Below are positions 40,870 through 52,626 of a stretch of 64,000 nt of DNA, in pieces. The notes below the pieces were generated by a model. That model saw nothing but the letters and a program-made list of their open reading frames with translations. It ran no database searches and was not told where the DNA came from. The first letter of the stretch is position 1. The number at the start of each line of letters is the position of its first letter. The translations under genes and the position numbers were made by a program. Source of the DNA: Drosophila persimilis (Eukaryota > Arthropoda > Insecta > Diptera > Drosophilidae); NCBI RefSeq assembly GCF_003286085.1, contig NW_020825288.1, positions 8,990,001-9,054,000 on the forward strand, read 5' to 3'.

Positions 40870-42234
40870 ATGGGTACCATATTCACATTCAGCCTACGCT
40901 TGAGCTTCATCTTGCTGATTGTCGTCTGGCCGGAGCTGGCTCTAACACGTAAGTGCTCAGAGAGGTTAGAGGTCGTCTGGAATGGGCGTGACCGGAAGTT
41001 TCGTTTACTTTCAGAGAGCAGTTGCGTCACACCTGTGGGGGTCGCGGGCCTGTGTGTGCCATCGCAGGAGTGCGGCTTTGTGAAGCAGCTAATCGACATT
41101 TACGGCCGGAATATACCACGACGCGTGCAGAACCAAATGCGGCAGATGCAGTGCACCGGGGAGACTGATGTAAGTCCAGGAAAAACATTCAAAAATTGAG
41201 AACTCCCACTTCAATCCCTTGGGTTTCTGCAGGAATTCCATTTATGCTGCCCTGGCGAGACTGGTACACGCTCTGAACAGAGTGAACCGAGGCCCACCGC
41301 CACAAAGACGGTGCGGGCTGTCTCCGGCAACCTGAATCGCATCGATCCGCAGGGCTATCGGCTGCTCGACTCTGTCACCCAATGCGGCAACAGGGGCAAT
41401 CCCAAGGTGAGTGGCGGCCGCAACTCAAAGCCCGGAGAGTTTCCCTGGGTGGCGCTGCTCAAGTACGAGACCTCCGGACGTCAGTTCCTGTGCGGCGGCA
41501 GCCTGATCACCGATCGCTTCATCCTCACCGCTGCCCATTGCATCGTGCAACAGCCTCCACTGTAAGTCCGAGACTCGAAACGACAATCGGATTCAATTCT
41601 TTAATCCCAAATCCCCAATTGCAGGCTTGGAGTGCGTCTGGGAGAGCACGATCTGGCCCATGAGCAGGACTGTACGTATTTGGGTGGAGTTCATAGGGTG
41701 TGCCAGCCGCCCTACGAGGAGTTTGGCGTCGACGATGTCCGCGTGCATCCCGGCTATACGCATGGATCGATCAACAATGACATTGCCCTGATCAAGCTGG
41801 ATCGAAGCGTGGTCCTGCCCAAGTCACACATTGCACCCATTTGCCTGCCCATCGACGATAAGTCCAAGGAACTGGCCCACGATCAGAGCTTTCTGATTGC
41901 CGGCTGGGGTCGCACGGACAAGGAGGACGCTGCCTCCATACAGCAGCGGGCTCTGATCATCCGCAAGGACGTCTCCGTTTGCAGCAGCTACTACAACAAT
42001 GCCCCCGTCAATGAGAACCATATCTGCGCCACCGGCTCTGGCATCGCACACACCTGCCGCGGCGACTCCGGCGGGCCGCTCTTCTTCAAGCACCGCTTCA
42101 AGCAGAACTACCGCTTCGTCCAGTACGGCGTAATCTCGTTTGGCGGCCAGCGGTGTGGCAGCAACAGGAACCAGCCCGGCGTGTTTGCCAACATCATCGA
42201 CATGCTACCATGGATAACGCAGAACCTATACTAA
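40870..42234 (+). CDS. CLIP-domain serine protease (CG5909-like)
   Basis: This encodes a 390-residue secreted protease from exons 40870-40948, 41015-41169, 41233-41561 and 41625-42234, all in phase. The signal peptide is MGTIFTFSLRLSFILLIVVW. The CLIP domain runs from SSCVTPVG to FHLCCPG with six cysteines. A Thr/Arg linker leads to the activation site NPK/VSGG, cleaved after Lys, unlike Grass (Arg). The S1 triad is complete: His180 (LTAAHC), Asp240 (NNDIALIK) and Ser336 (RGDSGGP). AATAAA at 42349-42354 marks the 3' end. Its position next to grass and its layout match D. melanogaster CG5909, whose substrate I do not know. A role in the immune protease cascade is inferred from the family and neighbour. 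Confidence 0.88.
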
Positions 42235-43656
42235 TGCTGTGCTCCCTGAATGGCAGACCCTAAAGAATACCGTCCACCCCTCTATTTCGCATTATTTATG
42301 TCCGTAGCTTTAACAGCCTTTTGCCATAGATACTTTTAGATTTTTTTAAATAAATTTAAATATGTGTATATAATATATGGATCATACTTCAATTGAAAGG
42401 TTCTTAGAATGGGTTTTCTGGTTCATCTCTTGAGGTTTTTGTTGAATAATGGATATATTTCTTATGATTCTTGGGTTCCCTTAGGAACTTTACATTGGTT
42501 ATAGATCAATCAGTCGTTCTATTGGTTATTACTTTTAGAGATTTCCTTAGTATATAATATATAAATGTATATACATATGATACTTACAGCATTATTCAAT
42601 TGTTGGATGTTGTTATGATGGGTTTTATGGTTTATATCTTGAGGTTTATTGAAATATATTTTAAGCATGAATGAAGAGATATTCTTTATTTTTCTTAGGA
42701 CCCCATAAGAGGTTTAGTTTTATGTTTGAATTTCTGTTGAAGCTCTGACGCAGTTCCAATCTTCACATCTATGGGAATCTTCAGACAATTAGTGTTTACG
42801 TGAAAGTACATGATGAGTAGTTTTCGTACTTGTTTTTTTAGGGAATAATTTACAAATTTAATTGGCTTGAAATTTACCCAAGCCTAGACCTGACTCATGT
42901 GGAGATATGAAGATATGATGTGCCGTGAGTTCAAGGCTTTGTCTGTGGAACCCAGATGGGAATCCCTTACGGGGGCGATCGAAAATGAAACCGCAGTGAT
43001 AATTGATCGGTTCCAGCTCCTTACGATGATTGAGTCATATGCAGTTTTGAACGACAGGAGTTTAGTTTTGCGGTCAAGTGAGTCATTCTTCATCGCGTGC
43101 CCCTGAACCCATATATCTATGTGGATCGTGGATCATGCAACACAAACGTGATTTCCCAGAACGACCTAAGGAATTACATGAAGTTCTGACAGCAACTCAG
43201 GGATTTCTCTCCTATATTGTTCTCTTATCTCTTTATTATCATGCAATTTAGTATAGATACGAATTCTTGTGCACTGAGTCACAATGAAAGAAGAATAAAA
43301 CAAGTCGATTGGTATGCTATAATTTGCGGTTAGCAATAAACTGCATGAGACTAAATCTTGGCACTAAAACCTAATCTTAATACTAGTATAACGATTACGG
43401 AATGGGGAAAGCCCAGAAGAATTAATCTATTTAATTCTTAAAGCAAAAATGATTAATAGCCTTGCTGACCTACGAATTTGATATGTCCAAATATGATTTA
43501 TACTATATACGTACGAGTATACAATATATTCGACCCGTCTTTGAACTAAATTTATGGAAATAAACCAGGGTAGTTCTGCTTTTCTAATGTAGGACACGCA
43601 CTGGAACAAAGGATTGATGGATATCCGACACTGAAATCGGTTCTATTGTTCCAAAG
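42235..43656. other. intergenic between the CG5909-like gene and the pickpocket gene
   Basis: A+T-rich and non-coding as far as I can see. It contains the CG5909-like poly(A) signal (42349) and probably an unplaced first exon and promoter of the channel gene. Confidence 0.5.
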
Positions 43657-45267
43657 GGCACGCCGCAAAAGCTCTCTCAACAGTACTTCCTGGGGCAACA
43701 GTTTGGTTTGTATTTTTCCGCTGGACGGTGCACAATGAACTGGTACCGCTTTCAGGGTTTGGCTCTGAAGGGGATACTCTATTTTGTGACGTTTTATCTT
43801 TCGTTGCCATTTTTTTGCAATGTCGCCTTGTCACTGCTGCACAGCTACATCTCCTCGTCGGTATCCTTTAACCTGGACACCATTTAGTAAGTTGCTTGAC
43901 ATTAAATTACACACAAATCCCACCACTCAAGGCCATTGCCTAGTCTCAATTGGAACTCTACTTTTCCGGCCATAACCGTATGCGAGATATACAACGCCGA
44001 AAAGATTTGGGAACTGAGTGACGCCCACTTTGGCAGCGAGCACGAAATGCACATCGATGACTTCATCAGCGAGATAGTGTTCTACCGGGGTGTCTGCAGC
44101 AGCTGCGAGAACTGCGCCAAGCTCCGATGTCCCGGAAACTATACCCTGCTCCTGGAAGTGGTATGCCGCCAGAGAGCCAGTCAGACTGTTCCCCCCATTC
44201 ACATTCACATTGCTGACTTGCAGTTCCGCACGAAGTGCCATCAGTTGATATTAAACTGCAGCTACCTCAATGAACTGTTCGACTGCTGCGATGAGTTCCT
44301 GCCCGTGCCCACAGAGTACGGACTGTGCTACTCATTCAATTCCCACCAGGCTCGAAAGGTGGCCCATGTGCAGTACACGAACAATCGCATGACGGGGCCT
44401 GGACATCTCACATTCAATGCCGCCGCCGATGTCCAGCTGTATGTGCATGCGCCCATCGATGTGCCGTTTCAGTTATCCGAGGGAATGATTCGCGAGACGG
44501 TGCTGCTGGGCCACTTCAAGGAGCTCGTCTTGAACGTCATCGAGGTGCACAACGACGAGAGTGTTCAGGACCTGAGCTCAGAGCAGCGAAGATGTCGTTA
44601 TGGGCACGAGCACGTCGACGACCGCCAGGGCATTTACGAGTTCTACAGCTACTCCGGCTGCGTGGTGGAGTGCACCGTGCTCCTGCAGCTGGTCAACTGC
44701 AACTGCACCAATCATTTTATGGCTGTGCCCGGCCAGAATTCCCTGCCCGTCTGCGACTATCGTGGCCTGATCTGCTTGACCAAAGTCAGGCAGAAACTGA
44801 TGACGGAGCGCAAGTCCTGCGAGTGCATGAGTGCATGCGAGGAGCCCGAGTATAACATTATCTACAACTCCGCGGACAAGTAAGTGGCCTACGGTCGAGA
44901 TATTCATCTCTTTTAATGGTGATTCTCTGTTCCTCCAGCGACGATGAGGATGCGGAGGACATCTCCAAAGTGCGTGTGGCCCTAGTGGAGCTTCCCACTC
45001 AGCGTTATGTTCGCCGGGTGGCGAAAACCATTTTGGATTTTTTGAGTAAGCAGCGGGGGGCATAGACGAGCACTCCAATTAACGCTCAAATCTCTCCTTG
45101 CAGTCTCTTTGGGCGGTCTGGTGGGTCTGTTCTTCAACACCTCTGCCCTGCGCTTGGTGGAGACTGTGTTTCTAATCGTGCGGTACAGGAAAACGATTGT
45201 GCAGTGGGTTAAAAGAATTTGGTTTGGCACAATTAAGTATTTACAGATTCTGGACCAGTCAAAATAA
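43657..45267 (+). CDS. DEG/ENaC sodium channel subunit (pickpocket family), 5' end uncertain
   Basis: This encodes about 478 residues of a pickpocket channel. Exons are 43657(?)-43886, 43944-44879, 44939-45045 and 45104-45267. TM1 is in ALKGILYFVTFYLSLPFFCNVAL. The post-TM1 motif NLDTIYLNWNSTFPAITVCE is created only by splicing 43886 to 43944. The large extracellular loop is Cys-rich (CSSCENC, CRYG, CVVECTVLLQLVNCNC, SCECMSACEEPEY). The pore and TM2 follow as DFLISLGGLVGLFFNTSALRLVE. The frame continues 5' of the first ATG (43735) to a TGA at 43615 and includes FGLYF, which may correspond to the N-terminal HG motif, so an upstream exon probably exists; AG at 43656 is one possible acceptor. 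The filter reads NTS where GxS is usual. AATAAA (45263-45268) overlaps the stop. I cannot say which ppk it is. Confidence 0.85.
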
Positions 45268-45357
45268 ATCACAATAACATTTTCTTTAAATTCTAGTTGT
45301 CTTTCAATTGGGGAGTATTAGTGTTTGGGTTTGTTACGGCCGTAGATGGGTGGAAGC

Positions 45358-45675
45358 TCAGCTTGTACCCATTTTCTGTGCCACATAGGCGGCGTTTCCG
45401 GACTGACTAGACCAAGCAAGGGGACTGATGAACTCCATTAGGGTTTGCATATAGTTGGGTAGATACCAGCAGCTGGAGAAGAACACCAGTGCCAGCACTA
45501 CCAGGAAGAAACCATCTAGAAAATGCATAATCTCGATTAGCAAAATCTTATCGTATCTACAGTCATTCAATTACTCACTGATTAGCTTCCTCTCCCATGG
45601 CTCTAGCATGTTGATGCACGTGATCAGTTCGTACTGGCGATACAGGTGAGTGGCTAATTGTTTAATGTTGAACAT
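45358..45675 (-). CDS. ghi: small subunit of serine palmitoyltransferase (ssSPT/SPTSS family)
   Basis: This encodes an 84-residue protein from exons 45675-45579 and 45515-45358, split by a 63-nt GT-AG intron inside the Asn codon of LINGFF. The family hallmark YxxxxxxxMLEPWER is exact here (YELITCINMLEPWER), as in human SPTSSA and SPTSSB. It is followed by one hydrophobic helix (FFLVVLALVFFSSCWYLP) and the PNYMQTLMEF segment, equivalent to PQHIMAIL in SPTSSA. Such subunits sit in the ER membrane, bind the SPT heterodimer, raise the first step of sphingolipid synthesis and set acyl-CoA choice. The Drosophila member is ghiberti, needed for spermatocyte cytokinesis; I give the symbol from memory and with less certainty than the family. 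It is convergent with the channel gene (stops 90 bp apart) and divergent from spn-D. Confidence 0.87.
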
Positions 45676-46085
45676 TTTGAATTACAATGACTAAAGTCCA
45701 ATGCAGAAACCACGAATTACAATGCAAGTCAACGGATGTAAACAAGGAACATATGGCAGTTGCAGGGCTGCAAGTCAGTGAGTGTTGGTAAACGGAAATT
45801 GAGCCGGTCAAATCCAGTCAAGTGCAATACTTCATGTACTCTATGAAGTAACAATTAAATAGTTAGGCAATTAAATATTTCGTTTTACAATTAAGTGATT
45901 TTAATCGATTCATATACTACTGTTGAGACAGTCCCTATACAGTACAAATAGTAATAGTATGCTGGTAATCACAACACTAGACTAGTTTTCTTGCAGTGTT
46001 GTATAATAAAGTTTTATAGCATCCAGCTCGTGCAAGAGCTGTGTCGAACAGCTGTTGTTGTTGATATGTTTAATTTTTGGCGGCA
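45676..46085. other. shared divergent promoter region, ssSPT gene and spn-D
   Basis: Only 410 bp separate the start codons of the minus-strand ssSPT gene and plus-strand spn-D. No TATA box or DRE stands out. CAGCTG E-box type sites are present near 46050. Confidence 0.5.
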
Positions 46086-47106
46086 ATGGAAAGTACATTT
46101 TTGTCGTCGAATAACATAAATTTATTTAATAAATCGTGCTTAGACAGATTAAGAAGAGAAAGACAATCAAAAAAGATTGCAACGGGCCATAAAAGTCTGG
46201 ACAGACATTTGGGCGGTGGAATTTCGTTGCGCCAAATTACAGAATTGGCTGGAAATTCCGGTACCGGCAAAACGAAAATGTGGTAAGTATGTTTTATTTA
46301 TGATTATTTTTGTGTTGAATGAAGTATAATTGTTGTTTTGGCAGCCTGCAGTTATGCTTGAATGTGCAAATACCGAAATCCGCTGGCGGACTGGAGGGTG
46401 CTGCTCTTTTCATAGATACCCGACAGGACTTCCATCCCGACAGATTGCAAGGTGTGTTGTTCTTAAATAAAATGTTTAACCGCAGTGTTCATGTATCCCC
46501 TGTCTTTCCGTAGAACTGGCCAGAGGCCTGGAGAAGGAGTATAAGCAGAGAGCACCTGACTTTCAGGCGTCCAAAATGCTGCAAAACGTCCACTACGTGA
46601 GCTGTCCCAATGCTGTCCAGTTGATGGCCACCGTCCTGAGCTCCTACCGGCACCTGATTGCCCATCCAAATGTATGTTAATATATGCGTGTTCACTGAAT
46701 TGTTTACTCAAGATCCCCGCCTGGGTTGTGCAGATAAAAGTGATTGTGATCGATTCGCTAGCGTTCTCCTTGCGCATGCTGGACGATGGCGCCCAGCGCT
46801 TTGAGCTGCTCCTGGAGCTGGTCGAAAGTATGAGGCAACTGCTGCGCGAACACGAAGTGGCCGTAAGTCCGGCATCGGATCTGTTTGCTTTGACTTTAAT
46901 AATCCAGTTTTGTGAACGTCTCCTGCCAGTGGGTCGTCACCAATGTGCTGACGCATCGGTGTATCGGCGACCAATTCCATGTCGTGCCCGCCCTGGGGGA
47001 AATGTATTCGCACTTGATCAACGAGCGCATCTGGTTTTCACGGAGCGGCCAGTGCTTTCTGGGAAAGTCGTGGAAAACTAGCAGATTAATCAAGGATTCG
47101 AGGTGA
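46086..47106 (+). CDS. spn-D: Spindle-D, RAD51C-like recombination ATPase
   Basis: This encodes a 255-residue RecA/RAD51-family protein from exons 46086-46282, 46345-46451, 46514-46671, 46734-46862 and 46930-47106, all in phase. The N-terminal linker leads to TGHKSLDRHLGGGI, typical of RAD51 paralogs. Walker A is GNSGTGKT at residues 56-63, and Walker B is IKVIVIDSLAF at about 155-165. VVTNVLTHR and a later GEMYSHLINERIW match the conserved C-terminal core. It is short for the family because it lacks the N-terminal helix-hairpin-helix region. Drosophila spn-D acts in repair of meiotic double-strand breaks in the female germ line; that function is from homology. The start is the first ATG in frame after a stop-containing leader. 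The gene is divergent from the ssSPT gene, 410 bp away. Confidence 0.92.
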
Positions 47107-49019
47107 TCCGGCATCTGGTAAATTGTGCTTTTACTTTTAGTTTCAACTAACGATATAGATAATGATAATGGATAATAGATTGGAGCATTTTCATACGTTG
47201 TTCAAGGCTTAATTGTACTCTCAATCAGTCAGAGATGAATTTCCCCCAGTCCCCAGGTGCTACAATTTTTCGCATGACTGGAGAGTGATGGGAAATGGCT
47301 AAACAGGATCCCCAGCCGCTTGCCATAATTCCCATTGGCACAGAAACCATGGCCACATAGCCAAAGCCACAACTGGCGCACACCCAGCCAGGTGCCGAAC
47401 ACTTGCTAAAAGGCACCACCAAGCCAGTCTGGCGACAACGACTACGACGGCGTCGATGCTATCAATGGCGTTGCAGTTGCAGATTGACAGGCGAGCACAG
47501 GCTGATTTATGCCCGCGACGCAGGAATGTGGCAAAGTGTAAAAAATGTTTACACATACGTACGTACGAGAAGCGACACCCAAACCCAAAGCAAACCCAAA
47601 GCAAACCAAACCAAACCAAACCAGACCTGTGGCTCTGTGTGGCTCTGAGCCAAGGCAAGTCACGCATATGCAGCGACAACTAATTCAATTTCCACTGGCC
47701 AACAAGGAGGAGGCTGTTTAGCCGAGTGTGCACGCCTAATTGGTAATGCGATCGGCTTTATTGAGCCAGGCGCTGGAGTCGAAACTGCCGTGGAAGCCGA
47801 GACCGAGCCCGAGCCCGAGCCAGAGCCCAAACTCGAACCCGATGCTGAACCTGGGGGAAGTGGCTGCATTTGAGGCAGTTCCAGTCGCAGTCACAGGCTA
47901 TCGCTGTCGCTCAGCGCAAATCCCATTACGTGCAATCCGTTTCGAGCCATAAACATGTAACAGCTGCACACCCTCCCAACAGCCCGTTGCGGTTGCTGTT
48001 GCTGTTGCTGCGGCTGCGGTAAGGCTGGGGCAAGAGTTTCCTGGCGGCTTCCAGCAGCGCAACTTGTCGCTCGAACTTAATTGCCTCGGCTGCGCTTATG
48101 ACTTTCGTGTGCAATGCATCCTCATCCTCATCCTACAGCCACATCCACATCCACATCCACATCTTGCCATCGCATCGCTGTTTGTTGTCTTCGCTACATT
48201 ATTAGAAAGTAACTTAAACTTGCAAAAGCCATCAACATCAGCCTCGCATCGTCGTCGTCCCCGTCGTCGTCCCCGTCGTCGTGGTCGTCATCGCTCGCCT
48301 GTCGCTGGCGCTATTTTCGACACCGCCTGGCCCGCCATAAATTTCCAAATGCCCTGCAATGCACTGCAGGGCAGGCCCCGACTCCGACCTGGGTCCCAAC
48401 CTGGGCCGCAGAAATTAGAAATAGTCTGTTGGCTAATTTACCAGCCAGCGCGGCTGGCAAGTTGAAAGTCCATTTTCTATTTTCCATTTCGTACGGGTTT
48501 CAATTAAAACCCAAACAAAACAGAAAATGAAAAAAGCCAACAAACATTCCGCTGTGCATGGCCTGGCAATTTGGCCACGACCTCGTGCACCGCCGCCAAA
48601 GTTCAGTTCAGGCGAGAGTCGGCTAATTCCGGCACACTGCGAACAGACCGGCGGACAGACGGACCGACCGCCTCGATGGCAGCACCCGATAGCGGCAGGG
48701 TCTTCGAACGGACCCAGAGCCGCCAAGAGATAATCAAATGTTGGCCAAAAAGGATTGCCTGGCCTGGCTGCCTGGCTGCCTCCTGCCTCCTGCCTCCTGC
48801 CTTATTGTTCTCAGAAATTGTTATTAATTGAGTTGTACGCTGCACTTCGATTGGAGAAAGAGTGCTAGAGAGTGGAGAGTGGCCCAATCTTTCGCAGTGG
48901 GTGGCCATCGGCCATTGACATAATTGCCAGATCTCTGCTCGGCTCATTTGGCCAATCTAATTCAGTTTGGCCATCAATAAGCGAGTGGAGTGGCCCGAGC
49001 GAAGATCCCAGCTCATTTG

Positions 49020-49440
49020 CATACACGTAATTTATGCTCATCAATTAGCTGATTAATTTATTTGGCGTGAGACATTAAGCGGAGCTCCCCGAACGGCCGG
49101 CCCAACGCTTGTCTAATTAGATAAATGTGCTACATTAATGTCGCCTCTGACATTTACAAAGCGTGGTTCTGCCGCAGCTCAGACACGGGTTTTTCATTGT
49201 TTTTGGCCATTAGGGTTACGCGTTTCTTGTCGGAGGTGCCCGTGTGCCCCCGCGCAGAGCTAATCAATTAGTGGGGGGCAACTAAATTGCTCAGAGGATT
49301 AACTCTTAATGCTGTTCATATTTTTCATGTTAATTGAGAATCTATCAGAGAGAAGAAGGGCACTTCTTCCTTTTACTCTCTATCAACCGTTTCTGAGGCT
49401 CTATTAGCCAATCAATTGGCCAACTAAATTAGTTTATAAT
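49020..49440. promoter_or_regulatory. TAAT/ATTA cluster, candidate enhancer
   Basis: At least ten homeodomain-type cores occur in 420 bp, including CAATTAG (about 49042), GATTAATTTA (49051), CTAATTAGAT (49113), ATTAATG (49134), TAATCAATTAG (49261), TTAATTGAG (49331) and CAATCAATTGG (49411). Serrate is under Hox and other homeodomain control in flies. Linking this block to it is inference from proximity, about 3 kb past the Ser stop. Confidence 0.35.
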
Positions 49441-49679
49441 GCTGCTTATAAATGCCACTTGTCGGCCACGACGACACGGATGTGCCTGGATCTTGATCCA
49501 GTCGCCAGGCAGTCCGCTCCCAGCGTGTCTGCTATTTTCAGCTGCAATCTACCGGCCGTCTCCCGGTGGGGGGGAAATGAAAATATTTTAATTAAAACAC
49601 AAACTAAACGTTTACTGTAAGCGATGTTATCCATTGCATTTCATACAAATAACAACGACCTGGCTACCTGGCAACGACA

Positions 49680-50410
49680 CTGCTGCTGCTGTTGCTGCTG
49701 CTGCTGCTTGTGGCTCCTCTGGCTTCTGCGTGCAACAAATACGGCAAATGTTGCATGTAACAGCAGCAACATGTGTCGCACATCGCCTATTTGAATATAT
49801 ATCAAATCAGTTTAAGATAATTTTCTATAACAGCTCGACACACAGGCAAATGGACAAAACATTTGTACGAGTTTGTTGCCAAAGTCTTTCGTTTCGCCTG
49901 TCGTTGCTGCTGCTGCTGCTGTTGCTGTTGCTGTTGCTCCTTCTCCTGTCTGCCTGCCTCGCGGCGAGTGCATATTTTACGCGCCGCATTGTTGCAAGCG
50001 GATTGGGGATTGAAATTAAGTTGTTTTGCATAAAAGCGCCATAAAAAGGCGCAGCAGCAGCAGCAGCAGCAGTCGCAGGCAGTGGAGGAGGCAGCAATTG
50101 TGATTAGAACGACACGACAGGCACGACATGAGACATATGAGACGCTCTCTTGCAGTTGCAATTGCAATGGCAGTTGCAGTTGCAGTTTTGTGGCCCATAC
50201 ATATATGGCCAGCAATTGTCGGACGTAACGAAAATTGCCGGCTCACCACGAGCGACGTATGTCATCGAATGGCACTGCCATTCTTGTTGAGGAGGGCATC
50301 ACTGGCGACAGCTTCCTGCGACCAATAGGCAAATGCTAGACCAGACCATGCCCTGAATCCCCTGAATCTGCAGAAGCAGCAACAGCAACAGCAGCAGCAG
50401 CAGCAGCTAC
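49680..50410. repeat. interspersed CAG/CTG triplet tracts
   Basis: Four short triplet runs occur: (CTG/TTG)n at 49681-49710 and 49904-49937, (GCA)n at 50050-50072, and (GCA/ACA)n at 50374-50405. They create Gln-, Leu- or Cys-rich open frames on both strands that lack conserved features. Confidence 0.8.
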
Positions 50411-51875
50411 AGCGGCGGTAACAGCAACTATTATCAATTTAAGTTGGCTAATTGGTTTCAAATTTATGGACCTGTATTTGATATTTATGTCGTCTACAAG
50501 AGCTGTGTGTGCCTCGCAATTTTGCCTGTCTGCCGTGGATCTGTGGCCTGGCTATGGTATGGTATGGCATGGCTTGGCCTGGCACCGGTCTCTGCCTCGG
50601 CCTCGGCCTCAGCCTGGACCTGGACCTGGACCCGGGCACATCGATGTTGCCTGCCTTGGCATGCTGCAAACAACGTAATTGGCTTTCAATTTGCAGCAAA
50701 TTGTTGCAACAGCCACGACAACAACGAAAAGAGCAGCAGAGAGAAACATATTTAGATTATAGACGGATAAAGTTTATGTACGTTCTGTTCTGGCTGGTTC
50801 TTCTTGGCCAACATTGCCGCCTGTCTGGTTTCTCCTGTTCTTCGGCTCTTGCTCTTTCCCCCATAATTCCAATGAGTTATATGCCCATCATGAGCGCTCT
50901 GTGGCCCTTCAAAAGTCGAAAACGTATAGCGCGTTAATTAAAAAAAAGACAGCAACCACCGAAACATCAACGGAGCGCAGAAAAGAAGAATTACAAAAAA
51001 AAGCGCCAAAAATTCCGCTAAAATTTCGCCTTGCGGAGGCAGCGGCGGTGCCCAAAAGAGCGGCCGGCTACCGAGAGCAAGCCCAGGCCAGCCCAGACCA
51101 CGGTCCAGGATACCACTGTTCAATAACTAAATAAAACACTCAGAGGATCTCTGGACTGAAGGCGAAAAGGCGACAGGGAGGCAGACACAGGCAGCCACAA
51201 TCAAGCGAAAATTCCTGGCATTTTCTGCTTCATTAACAACACACAACGCGGCCATTTCGTTTTGTTTGAGCCAAGTTTACCGCTGACGAAATTTACGCAC
51301 GTTGGAGGATCCTCCTCCCGCCCTTCCACACCCCCGATGGAGGCTGAAGGCTGCTGGCTGCTGGCTGCTGCCTGTATGCCTCCATTTACCTTGATCATCC
51401 GTTGAGCTTAGGTTTTCGGTGTGTGTCGGCTGGCTCGGCTCTTTTTGGTATTTTAATTAGAAACCAAACAACGCAAAATGCATTGCTCGATTCCCAATTC
51501 CCGATTTCGCTTTCTCTGCTTTGGGCCTTTTTCTGATCTGTTTCGTCGGTGTTTCTGGGGTTTCTGGGGTTTCTGTTTTCTGAACATTTGGGCCTTGGAT
51601 CCGCTCGCTGGCTGTCTCCTCTCTGGCATTGTAGTTCCCAACATCCCAGCAACCAACTTGCATTTGGTTTTCACATTCAATTAGCGCATATTTCAAATGC
51701 GATCCCAGGCAAACGAACATACATATTTCTGATCGACAGGAAATGCTATCGATAGAGGGGGACAAGTTCTTCGCTCTCTTTCAAGATCTGGAATGCATTG
51801 ATTGGCTCCCATTATCCATACTTTCACTGCAGTTATAGAAAATGTTTCCACTTTTTGTTATATCGCTTTACTATC

Positions 51876-52626
51876 TTTATTGGTATTGCTTTATTGCTGC
51901 TAGATCAATGTTAAAATAATAAATAAATATTACTACACACATACACGACGACGACGTATAATACAATACAAAATCTGCTGAATCTTAGGCCTTATCCGTA
52001 ATTCCTTATGCTATAATTATTGCGTACAATTGCAAACAACTTTTAAAGTCTAACATGGTTGCGGCTTGGGCTTAGATCTTACGCTCTAGGGATATCTATA
52101 GACAAAATACAATAACGGTAACTGCTAATTTACAGTATTTACAGCTTATCCTAACCATCTATCCATCGTAGACGCACCCATGAGAACTACATATGTACAG
52201 AACTACGAGCATGGTATCGCTTTAATGTTTAATGAATGTATAGTAAATGCGCGTCTGGGTTACACTAAATATCACACTGTGTAGGATGTTGCTTAGCGAA
52301 GAGAAGAGTTTTCCGGAATTACACTAACCGTAGAGCGGCACTAACTAACTAACTAACGAACTAGCTCACTAACTAACTAACTAATTGGGCCTCTGCAAGG
52401 ACACACAACTCTGTGGGAGCACTTCCTGAACCTAACTTTGTTAAATCATCCACTCTCGCCACTCCACTCCTCATACTCGTATCAGTTGTCAGAGCACCCC
52501 CTAGGACTTATTTGCTATTGCAATTACACTACTAATGCACTTGGAAATCGCGCCCGTGCTGTGGCAATTGGAACTTTTTAGCGGGGTCTGGGCGGTTGGT
52601 GAGATCACGGCGCAGAGCCGGCCCCG
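51876..52626 (-). other. Ser: Serrate 3' UTR with two AATAAA signals
   Basis: Downstream of the Ser stop the minus strand is non-coding. It reaches two AATAAA signals, read at 51895-51890 and 51881-51876. That gives a 3' UTR of about 730-770 nt. A TAACTAAC run lies at 52344-52383. Confidence 0.6.

Larger units (their letters stand above)
47107..51875. other. gene-free region between spn-D and Serrate
   Basis: About 4.8 kb without a credible gene. Open frames here come from CAG/CTG and GTC repeats. It contains an AAACC-type run at 47578-47622, CGTCGTCGTCCC repeats at 48250-48290, a TAAT-rich block at 49020-49440 and CAG/CTG tracts at 49680-50410. Much of it has the mixed TAAT/TTGCAATT/TGGCC texture of fly regulatory DNA, so Serrate 3' enhancers are plausible but not shown. 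Confidence 0.55.

Noticed and set aside
43643-43834. Minus-strand frame opposite the first pickpocket exon
   Set aside because: The plus strand here encodes TM1 of the channel and joins in phase to the next exon; the minus frame is its shadow.
49634-50215. Leu/Cys/Gln-rich frames on both strands between spn-D and Ser
   Set aside because: They are translations of CAG/CTG triplet repeats in every frame, with no conserved residues outside the repeats.
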